A DNA stretch of 64,000 nt from Sedimenticola sp. (GTDB lineage: Bacteria > Pseudomonadota > Gammaproteobacteria > Chromatiales > Chromatiaceae): NCBI GenBank assembly GCA_002869585.1, contig PKUO01000059.1, positions 34,917-98,916 of the forward strand. The letters run 5' to 3'. The notes beneath the pieces are model-generated. The model worked only from the letters and a program-made list of their open reading frames with translations, was not told where the DNA came from and ran no database searches. The translations under genes were made by a program, and so were the position numbers. Of this stretch, positions 55,095-62,267 are shown in pieces. Numbering within the stretch: position 1 is the first letter of the stretch; each line of letters begins with the position of its first letter.

Positions 55095-56288
55095 ATGTCG
55101 TTTCATAATTTAAACGAAAAGCCGGATTTCGACCCCAAAAAGTGGGTGCCCTTTGCCCTTGGATTTCGACCCTTTTTCATCTTCGCCGGATTCTTCGGTT
55201 TTCTACTGCTGCTTATCTGGCTGATGGTCTGGCATGTAGAGTTCAGCGCGGGAGATTACTACGGCCGCATCGGCTGGCACAGCCATGAGATGCTGTTTGG
55301 TTACACCCTGGCGGTGATCAGCGGTTTCCTGCTGACTGCCGTGCGCAACTGGACCGGTGTCGATACCATCATCAACCGCCCCCTGGCGCTGTTGGCACTG
55401 CTCTGGTTGCTGGGCCGGATAATGCCCTGGATAACTGGCGTTCCCGACTGGCTGATTATGCTCACCGACCTGGCCTTCATACCCTTGCTGGCCATTGCCC
55501 TGATTCCCCCACTCTGGCAGGGAAAAAGCAAGATCAACCGTATGTTCGTTCCTATTCTTCTGGTGTTTTTCATCGCCAATCTTCTGGTCCACCTGGAGGC
55601 CATGGGCTGGACCAGCACGGCGCTGAAGGGAACGGATCTGATGCTGCACATGATATTGCTGCTGATTGTCATGGTCGGCGGACGAGTATTGCCGTTTTTC
55701 ACCCAGAATGTGATTCCGGGATTCACCTCAACCAGCCGCAAATGGGTGGAGATGGGCTCCATCGGACTGATCGCCCTGATTGCCGCAACTGGGCTGGTTA
55801 CCCAAGGCGGGCCGATCATCGGCGTGCTCTTTTTTGCCTTTGCCCTACTCCAGGCAATCCGCCTGCAAGGCTGGTACCACAACGATATCTGGGATAAGCC
55901 GGTACTCTGGGTGCTGCACACCGGGTTTGGCTGGTTGATCGTCGGCAGTCTACTGATGGGTCTGGCATCGTTCGGCATGTTCATGCCCTCGGCGGCGAAA
56001 CACGCCCTGACCGCAGGCGCTATCGGTGTCACCACGATCGGCATGATGGCGCGCGTGGCACGCGGACATAGCGGACGCACCATCGATGTCACCAAGCCGA
56101 TTGCCTGGGTATTTGTGCTGATCAATCTCGCGGTGATTCTGCGCGTCTTTGGCCCGCAACTCCTGCCCCAGCAGTACCTGATCTGGATTATGAGTTCCGG
56201 CACCTTGTGGCTGGTCGGTTTCGGCATTTTTACCGTCAGCTATCTGCCGATTCTGCTCTATCCGCGTATTGACGGCCGGCCTGGTTGA
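55095..56288 (+). CDS. nnrS: NnrS family heme-copper membrane protein
   Basis: A 397-residue protein with about twelve helices. Family segments include WVPFALGFRPFFIFAGFFG, WHSHEMLFGYTLAVISGFLLTAVRNWTG (cut here into short pieces: WHSHEMLFGY and FLLTAVRNWTG) and GGRVLPFFTQN. NnrS proteins are induced by NO and relieve nitrosative stress. AGAGG precedes the ATG. It stands alone, facing the copper-handling operon from the left. Confidence 0.93.
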   Translation: MSFHNLNEKPDFDPKKWVPFALGFRPFFIFAGFFGFLLLLIWLMVWHVEFSAGDYYGRIGWHSHEMLFGYTLAVISGFLLTAVRNWTGVDTIINRPLALLALLWLLGRIMPWITGVPDWLIMLTDLAFIPLLAIALIPPLWQGKSKINRMFVPILLVFFIANLLVHLEAMGWTSTALKGTDLMLHMILLLIVMVGGRVLPFFTQNVIPGFTSTSRKWVEMGSIGLIALIAATGLVTQGGPIIGVLFFAFALLQAIRLQGWYHNDIWDKPVLWVLHTGFGWLIVGSLLMGLASFGMFMPSAAKHALTAGAIGVTTIGMMARVARGHSGRTIDVTKPIAWVFVLINLAVILRVFGPQLLPQQYLIWIMSSGTLWLVGFGIFTVSYLPILLYPRIDGRPG

Positions 56289-56312
56289 GCATCAGGCGGG
56301 GGAACTTTTCCA

Positions 56313-56348
56313 CTGCCTCTTGTCAGCGACCGTAGTGACAAGGGGCAG
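56313..56348. terminator. Probable bidirectional hairpin between nnrS and the TauE/SafE gene
   Basis: CTGCCTCTTGTCA / TGACAAGGGGCAG, 13 bp with one G-T pair and a 10-nt loop. It lies between two convergent genes. T-runs are poor, so termination strength is uncertain. Confidence 0.6.
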
Positions 56349-56366
56349 CATGACAAACAACGGTCG

Positions 56367-57047
56367 TCAGTTTGCCAGACCACGCATGATATCGTAGAAA
56401 AACCACCCTTCGTACAAGGTCCAGCCACCCATCAACATAACCACCACCCCGGTCAGGGTAGCCAGCAGACCACGGACCTTTTCACCGACAGCGGCGCCCA
56501 GTGTCGTAACGATCAACATGGTGGGCACAGTGCCCAGACCAAAGGACAGCATGATCAATCCGGAATATAGCGGGTCGGCACTGGCGACTGCCTTGAGCGT
56601 CACCGAGAACACCAGACTACAGGGCACCAAGCCGTTGAGCAGACCCGCAACTACCGGCAACATGGGTGCCAGACGCGGATACTGATCAAAGTGAACGATC
56701 CCACAGCCGTCACCAGTACAAGGTTGATTCAGCCTGCGCAGACTATTCACAAACAGCCATGCGCCAATCAGAATTATCAGCCCGCCAGTGACAATCAGCA
56801 ATAAACCCTGGGTTTTGCCAACAATCCCGGTCTGCACCAGCACCCGCCCGGTGATACCACCCACGACGCCGAACATGACATAGACGCTGATCCGACTGAC
56901 ATGGTAGGCGATTTGCGGACGCACTTTCTGTTGCCAGCCATGGCCAGCAAAATATCCGGATGCCATGCCGCCACACATGCCAAGGCAGTGGAAGGCCCCG
57001 GCAATGCCGGTCAGAAACGCCAGTGTGTAATTGAAATCAGCATTCAT
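56367..57047 (-). CDS. TauE/SafE (DsbD/UreH-like) membrane protein with a copper-type HCxGMCGG motif
   Basis: A 226-residue, six-helix protein of the sulfite exporter TauE/SafE superfamily, in the branch that resembles DsbD/CcdA and is found near cbb3 oxidase and copper genes. The first helix contains AGAFHCLGMCGGMASGY, and a later one VAGLLNGLVPCSLVF; such Cys/Met sites suggest a metal or thiol role. It is the last gene of the operon that begins at 61995. Possibly a copper importer or a source of reducing power. Confidence 0.82.
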   Translation of the reverse strand: MNADFNYTLAFLTGIAGAFHCLGMCGGMASGYFAGHGWQQKVRPQIAYHVSRISVYVMFGVVGGITGRVLVQTGIVGKTQGLLLIVTGGLIILIGAWLFVNSLRRLNQPCTGDGCGIVHFDQYPRLAPMLPVVAGLLNGLVPCSLVFSVTLKAVASADPLYSGLIMLSFGLGTVPTMLIVTTLGAAVGEKVRGLLATLTGVVVMLMGGWTLYEGWFFYDIMRGLAN

Positions 57048-57059
57048 GGTGGTTAAGGA

Positions 57060-57560
57060 TTACAACATCTCCAGAATTATTTTTTCAAAGGTCTCCGGCG
57101 TTGACTCCCCCAGTATGCGCGATTTGAGAACACCATCCCTGGAAACAAAGAAGGTGGTCGGCAGACCCATCACCCCGTACTGGCGTGCAACACCACCTTC
57201 ACGATCGAGCAGCGAATCATAGGAGACATTAAGCTTGGCGAGAAAGCTTTCGACCGTATCAGGCGTTTGCCGAACATTTACTGCAAGTATCACCAGTCCT
57301 TTATTCCGATATTGCTGATAGACCGGTTCGAGCAGCTTCATCTCCGACTCGCAAAAGGGGCACCAGTCTGCCCAGAACCTGATGGCGACAACCTTGCCCT
57401 CCAGGTCTGCGGGAAAACTGACCGGCTCAGATCCCAGGGTGTTCAGCGTAAATGGTGGCGCTGGTTCCCCATTTTTAAGCTGAGGCGTCTCCTCGCTGCA
57501 TCCAACCAGGAGTACTGACGCCAACAGCATGAGCGCGAAAAGCAGAGGTATTCTGTTCAT
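57060..57560 (-). CDS. TlpA/ResA-like thioredoxin lipoprotein
   Basis: A 166-residue lipoprotein (LLVGC, lipid Cys at 21) with a thioredoxin fold. The redox pair is FWADWCPFCESE, and the cis-proline segment is VMGLPTTFFV. Such proteins reduce cysteines in CuA or c-type cytochrome targets. It lies between the TauE/SafE gene and the VKOR-like membrane gene and probably works with them. Confidence 0.9.
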   Translation of the reverse strand: MNRIPLLFALMLLASVLLVGCSEETPQLKNGEPAPPFTLNTLGSEPVSFPADLEGKVVAIRFWADWCPFCESEMKLLEPVYQQYRNKGLVILAVNVRQTPDTVESFLAKLNVSYDSLLDREGGVARQYGVMGLPTTFFVSRDGVLKSRILGESTPETFEKIILEML

Positions 57561-57576
57561 TGGGTGTTATCAGGTG

Positions 57577-58584
57577 TCACCACCAGACCTCCATCATGGT
57601 TAGGCTTGAAGTGCCGACGGCAAAACCGGCAACTAGATAAAAACAGAGCATCAACATCAACGCAGCGGTGACATAGCGGCGACTATCCGCCTTGATGATC
57701 TGTTGCAGGCTGGGGTACTTGGCAAAAGGGGCAATCACCCCTGCACCCAAGCCAAAGGCCGTAGACAGAAACAGGGGGATATACAGGTAGTAGCCGATAA
57801 ACTCATGCCCGCCTTTCAGAATACAGAAGGGGCAGTGATGATGGGGATGCTCATAGACATACAGCGCAATCATGGAAACGATTGCGATCAGCGCCACAAA
57901 GAAACCGATGCTATTCAAGGCAGCGAAAGCCACGGCGCCACGCCCTCTAACCAGAAACCAGCCCCCGGTGATGAGGATAGACACCCCGCTGCCTGCCAGG
58001 GCATACAGAGCTGTGGCGGGTTCTACACCAGAGACTTCCGCCGCGACACCCTCCCCTTCAGGGGTGAACAGGCTACCGCAACAGGAGGTGATGATATCCG
58101 GATCAAGGGCGCTGAAATAACTGACCTGGACCAACAACTCCGCAACGACCAGCGGTGCGATCAACAGCAACAGTCCGTACTTGATTTTTATCAGGGGATA
58201 ATCGTAGGCCCGGTTATCGGCGTAATTCAGCATCAGCCAGACGGCGCCCGCAAAAAAGACAGCCATTTTCAGATAGAGCGTAGGCCAGCCAAATTCATTA
58301 ATATTCAGTACACCTGTAGCGCACATCGCCCCGACAAACTGCGAGGACATCTGCTCGGCGTTGTAGATGAACAGCAACAGCGCCACCAGTTCGGCGGTAA
58401 AGCTGTAGGCGACAATAGTTGAAATGAGGTAGGTTCTGCGCTCCAGTTGCAATTGCCGTTCACTGCCACTGTGGATATCCCAACGCAGAGTCACCTGGAG
58501 TGCGAAGGCAGCGGCCATCAGTATCAGCAGACTCACGGTAGCTGAAACCAGCACCAGGGCCATGATTGACGGACTGAACAACAT
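57577..58584 (-). CDS. Polytopic membrane protein with CC and CPFC motifs, unknown family
   Basis: A 335-residue protein with about nine hydrophobic segments. A Cys-Cys pair (168-169, DIITSCCGS) and a histidine-rich thioredoxin-like motif (HPHHHCPFC, cysteines 251 and 254) lie in loops next to membrane helices. The layout recalls VKOR/DsbB-like disulfide enzymes or metal sites but I cannot place it in a known family. It is 3 bp from the ABC ATPase gene (58587) and just before the TlpA-like gene, so it is probably part of a copper or thiol relay for NosZ or another cuproenzyme. Confidence 0.75.
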   Translation of the reverse strand: MLFSPSIMALVLVSATVSLLILMAAAFALQVTLRWDIHSGSERQLQLERRTYLISTIVAYSFTAELVALLLFIYNAEQMSSQFVGAMCATGVLNINEFGWPTLYLKMAVFFAGAVWLMLNYADNRAYDYPLIKIKYGLLLLIAPLVVAELLVQVSYFSALDPDIITSCCGSLFTPEGEGVAAEVSGVEPATALYALAGSGVSILITGGWFLVRGRGAVAFAALNSIGFFVALIAIVSMIALYVYEHPHHHCPFCILKGGHEFIGYYLYIPLFLSTAFGLGAGVIAPFAKYPSLQQIIKADSRRYVTAALMLMLCFYLVAGFAVGTSSLTMMEVWW

Positions 58585-58586
58585 GA

Positions 58587-59267
58587 TCAGAGCGACTCCA
58601 GCAGACCGTCGCGCATCTCCACTACCCGATCGATTACCGGTGATTCATACACCTCCGGATCATGGCTGGTGAGAATCACTGTGGTCCCCTGGTCTACCAG
58701 TTGCTGAATCAGCGCCATGAACTCCCGTGACAGCTTGGTATCGAGGTTTGCCGTGGGCTCATCGGCTATCAGAATCTCAGGATCATTGATCATCGCCCGG
58801 CAGATCGCCGTGCGTTGCGCCTCGCCGCCGGACAGGAACTCAACATTAAGCGTGGCCTTCGAGACCAGCCCGAACTGATCGAGTAGTTGCAGTGCGTGCT
58901 GTTTCAGGGCCGCATGGTTTGGCGCCAGCGGATAGGCGGGCAGCATCACATTTTCCAATACAGTCAGACCCTTTATCAGGTTGAACTGCTTAAAGATGAA
59001 GCCGAAGGTTTTGCGGCGAATCTCGGTCATGAATCGCTCCGGCAGGCCGGAGAGCATATCGCCACCAATGGTGATGCGCCCCGAAGTCGGTCGTGACAGG
59101 CAGCCGATCATCGATAGCAGCGTGGTCTTTCCCGATCCGCTCGGGCCTTTGAGTACCGTGGTGTAGTGCGGTTCGATGGTCAGATCGATACCGTGGATAG
59201 CACAGAATTCATTCGGCCTGCCCTGATGAAAGATCTTTTTTACCTGTTCCAGTTTGATTGTCTGCAT
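58587..59267 (-). CDS. LolD/MacB-type ABC ATPase
   Basis: A 226-residue ATPase with Walker A GPSGSGKTT, signature FLSGGEAQRTAIC and Walker B EILIADEP. It belongs to the LolD/FtsE/MacB group. Its partner permease is upstream (59278). By context it powers a periplasmic process linked to the NosL genes, not classical lipoprotein sorting. Confidence 0.9.
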   Translation of the reverse strand: MQTIKLEQVKKIFHQGRPNEFCAIHGIDLTIEPHYTTVLKGPSGSGKTTLLSMIGCLSRPTSGRITIGGDMLSGLPERFMTEIRRKTFGFIFKQFNLIKGLTVLENVMLPAYPLAPNHAALKQHALQLLDQFGLVSKATLNVEFLSGGEAQRTAICRAMINDPEILIADEPTANLDTKLSREFMALIQQLVDQGTTVILTSHDPEVYESPVIDRVVEMRDGLLESL

Positions 59268-59277
59268 TGCCTGGACC

Positions 59278-60411
59278 TCAGCGCATCACTGTATCGGGGT
59301 CGGTGATCGCGGCCCGCCAGATGGGAATAATGGTGGCTACCGTGTAGGGAAAAACCGTGAAAAAAAACAGTGTGGCAACCTGTAGACCATCGATATAGGG
59401 GATCGGCTGAAATTCAGGATAGAGTACCGCCCAGCCCTTGAGTACCGACTCAAACAGCCCTGCAGAGGCGTAAAAGACATGCAGATAGGCCAAAAGATAG
59501 CCGAGCAAAAACGCCGAAATCGATATGATGAAGCCCTCCCAGAATTTCATGCGAATAACATCCGCAGTCTCCCAGCCGATTGCCTTGAGAATACCGATCT
59601 CCTTACGCTCCTCGGCACTCAGGCCAGAGGCCTTGTCCCAGGCGAAGATGACGAACGCCAGTATCGCACCGGCCATCAGAATGAAGACAATCCCCTGCCG
59701 CCAGGAGAAGATCGAGTCGTAGGTCCGCATGATCTCATCACGCAGAATCGGCCGTGTATCCGGCAGTTTCAGCGTCAGCTTTTCGGCGATAGTGCGTAAC
59801 TCCTTGGGATTGCGCACACGCAACACCAGATCCGTGTAAAAGCCCTCGGGTATGCCGAAGAAATCCCTGAACTGCGCTTCTGACAGCAGGATCAGATCGC
59901 TGCTGACCAACTCGGAGTCGGATTGGAGAATATCCATCACCCTGAACGAGAAGGTACGGCTGTCCGCCGACCTGAAACTGAGGATGTCACCGATACCGAC
60001 ACCACGGGTTCTGGCAATCCCCGCCCCAACCACAATTTCCCCCTCTCCAAGGGAACGATCCCGGGGAACCATCAGGGTGTAATTGGCCTTTATCGCCGGA
60101 TCAAAAAAATAACCCCAAAGACGGCCATGCTTCTCCATCACGCCGCGCACCTGACCGATCTTCTCCAGATACCCGCCCGGTATCAGATCATGCCGCCCTG
60201 CAATCATCCGCTGGAGAATGATTTCCGGTGACTCGGCCAGTACATGACCGGCCTCGTTACGCAGCGCATGGGTAAACAGCATCACCGACGCCAGCATGAA
60301 GACGATCAGCGTGTAAACCAGCAGCAGGCCGATATTTTTGCCACTCCGTCTCAGCAGGGAAGAGAGCGTGAAATCAATCAGGTAGCGCTGTTTCAGGAAA
60401 AATGACTTCAT
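59278..60411 (-). CDS. FtsX/LolE/MacB-type ABC permease
   Basis: A 377-residue mechanotransmission-type permease: one N-terminal helix (about 25-47), a large periplasmic domain (50-235), and three C-terminal helices. SAEERKEIGILKAIGWETADVI is typical of this permease class. It overlaps the upstream small gene by 38 nt and is 10 bp from the ATPase gene. Confidence 0.88.
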   Translation of the reverse strand: MKSFFLKQRYLIDFTLSSLLRRSGKNIGLLLVYTLIVFMLASVMLFTHALRNEAGHVLAESPEIILQRMIAGRHDLIPGGYLEKIGQVRGVMEKHGRLWGYFFDPAIKANYTLMVPRDRSLGEGEIVVGAGIARTRGVGIGDILSFRSADSRTFSFRVMDILQSDSELVSSDLILLSEAQFRDFFGIPEGFYTDLVLRVRNPKELRTIAEKLTLKLPDTRPILRDEIMRTYDSIFSWRQGIVFILMAGAILAFVIFAWDKASGLSAEERKEIGILKAIGWETADVIRMKFWEGFIISISAFLLGYLLAYLHVFYASAGLFESVLKGWAVLYPEFQPIPYIDGLQVATLFFFTVFPYTVATIIPIWRAAITDPDTVMR

Positions 60412-60709
60412 CTGTGCCCTGGAGTAATTGCGGTGGATGGATCAGTGAGCCGCTTGGAAAATGTTCAATCGCCAGCGGATGATCCTGGAAGGCGGTGTGG
60501 TAGTCAGCCTGCGAAAGATGCCGGGTATAGCGTGCCTCGGTAAACAGGCTGAGATCGGTCAGTTCCAACTGGCGGACCATCTGCGCCATACCGTCAAGAT
60601 GCGATCCAGCGTTCAGAACACGCCAATGTGCATCCACGAATGTCACAGCCACCAAGATGCAGGCAAACACCAAACTGATAAGAAACAGATCGGATTTCCG
60701 CATGTGCAT
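60374..60709 (-). CDS. Small membrane-anchored protein in the NosL/ABC operon
   Basis: A 111-residue protein starting MHMRKSDLFLIS with one N-terminal helix (about 6-25) and a roughly 85-residue periplasmic part. It holds several histidines (DAHWRVL, YTRHLSQADYHTAF, HPLAIEHFPSG, LIHPP), which might bind metal. No family is recognised. The start is uncertain between 60709 and 60703. It is translationally overlapped with the permease gene. Confidence 0.65.
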   Translation of the reverse strand: MHMRKSDLFLISLVFACILVAVTFVDAHWRVLNAGSHLDGMAQMVRQLELTDLSLFTEARYTRHLSQADYHTAFQDHPLAIEHFPSGSLIHPPQLLQGTDEVIFPETALPD

Positions 60710-60719
60710 CACGGCAAGG

Positions 60720-61220
60720 TTATTCGAAAACGCCTTTGTCGAGCTCTGGCGGCAGATTCTGATCAACCTGATCGAATGTCAGGATGCGCCGGCCTGCATG
60801 ATCCTTGAGAAACTCCTCTGCATCCTCCCGGGTTGCCAGTGGTACAAGCTCATGCCCCATCGGACCCAGAATATCCGAGCCGATCACATAGAATGCCTCA
60901 TGGGCATCAATCCGGGATAATCCATAATATTCGGTCACACCAATGGCTGCGATATCCTCTGCGTCATGCCCCGGCGCCCATCTGGGCATATCGAACAGAT
61001 ACTTGAACATATCCTTGGCGCCATCGAAATGATGGGCATGGCCATCCTTGTAGAGCACGGTGGCAATCCATTCGGGATACTTGGCCACGAACATCCCGCA
61101 AACCGGGCAGGTATCCTTGGGGCCTGGAGCAGGCATATCCATATGACCACCCGCCTGTACAGCGGTCAGGCCGGTCAGCATCAGCAGAAGATACAACAGT
61201 GTGCGCATTAGTTTGAGCAT
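60720..61220 (-). CDS. NosL-family protein (second in window)
   Basis: A 166-residue exported protein. The signal peptide ends near residue 20; then come GPKDTCPVCGMFVAKYPEWIA with the CXXCGM copper-type motif, HAHHFDGAKDMFKYL and further NosL features (AFYVIGSDILGPMGHELVPL). Start at 61220 is chosen because an upstream in-frame start gives a poor, charged leader. It is separate from the nosL at 15575 and is encoded with an ABC transporter rather than NosFY. Confidence 0.88.
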   Translation of the reverse strand: MLKLMRTLLYLLLMLTGLTAVQAGGHMDMPAPGPKDTCPVCGMFVAKYPEWIATVLYKDGHAHHFDGAKDMFKYLFDMPRWAPGHDAEDIAAIGVTEYYGLSRIDAHEAFYVIGSDILGPMGHELVPLATREDAEEFLKDHAGRRILTFDQVDQNLPPELDKGVFE

Positions 61221-61311
61221 AGCTTGATGGTTTTCCAAAAATGGCGGGGATGCCAGGTTTCGCTGCCTGGAGGAGGATTTTCGTGCTACCGCGACACCCC
61301 CGCACAACTGA

Positions 61312-61995
61312 TCATCCCTTGTTCTTCATCTCCATCATTTTTTTACGTCGTTCAAGACGACGCGCGCGTATGCCCTTGGTATCTGTCGCCATACCGAGAT
61401 AGGCGGCAGTCAGAGCCTCATCAAAACCGGCCAGGTCACCACCCTCTGATGCCTGCGCCGTTTTGGCAGCGTCTTCGGAAGCGAATGCCATTTTACTCTT
61501 TGCAGTCATGGTCCCTGGCAGCTTGGAACCGATCAGATATGTCGCCTTTTCGACCTCAACCAGGGGTTTGATCTCCGCGCTGGCGGCAAAATCCGCGGCA
61601 TAAATCACTTTCGGGCCACGATCGAGGTTCAGCGAGAGGCTGATGGCCAGACAATGAATGGAACAGGTACCATCGACCAGTCCATCGTCATACTGAACCA
61701 GATGTCTGCTGTGATGCCACTTTGTGCGGTTCATTCCGCAATAGGGACAGCTCGGGTATTTTTCGAGTTCGTTCTCCAGCGGCGTTTCATCCGGAGGATT
61801 TTTGGGCATGAACTGAAGTGGCGTGCCATCATGCTCGCACTTTTCATTCGAAGCAGTTACCCAACCCACACCAGGAACCATCGCCCCTATGCTCTTATTG
61901 GGTGAAGCGAAACTGAATCCTGAAAATCCTGCAATTCCAGTGGCTGCCAACATTTTCATAACCTGGCGGCGGTCCAGCTTTTTCTCTTTGCTCAT
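61312..61995 (-). CDS. Tat-exported NosL-family protein (third in window)
   Basis: A 227-residue protein with a twin-arginine-like signal (DRRQVMKMLAATGIAGFSG) and a NosL-type core: YPSCPYCGMNRTKWHHSRHLVQYDDG, read here as CPYCGM followed by WHHSRH, then GTCSIHCLAISL. The C-terminus is basic. GGAG lies six nt before ATG 61995. It is the first gene of the eight-gene minus-strand operon. Tat export would suit a protein that folds or loads metal before crossing the membrane. Confidence 0.85.
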   Translation of the reverse strand: MSKEKKLDRRQVMKMLAATGIAGFSGFSFASPNKSIGAMVPGVGWVTASNEKCEHDGTPLQFMPKNPPDETPLENELEKYPSCPYCGMNRTKWHHSRHLVQYDDGLVDGTCSIHCLAISLSLNLDRGPKVIYAADFAASAEIKPLVEVEKATYLIGSKLPGTMTAKSKMAFASEDAAKTAQASEGGDLAGFDEALTAAYLGMATDTKGIRARRLERRKKMMEMKNKG

Positions 61996-62267
61996 TGTCA
62001 TCTCCATCAATTATCTGCTACATCGCGCGATCAGTTGAGCCCGGCATATATTCTCCAGGACTAGGATCTGTGGCTGATTTTCTATCCACACATTGGGCAT
62101 TGCCATTGCGAATTCTCAATTTTGTCTTGGATTACTCTCACTCCAGCGAAAAAGTGTGTGATATCACCCATTCCCTTTACTATCTTGTCCCGGCAACTGA
62201 AAATAGTGTCTGACCATCAATTGCCATCGGCATTGAACAGGTCGCTTTTTCAGGAGTCGTAGAGTCC

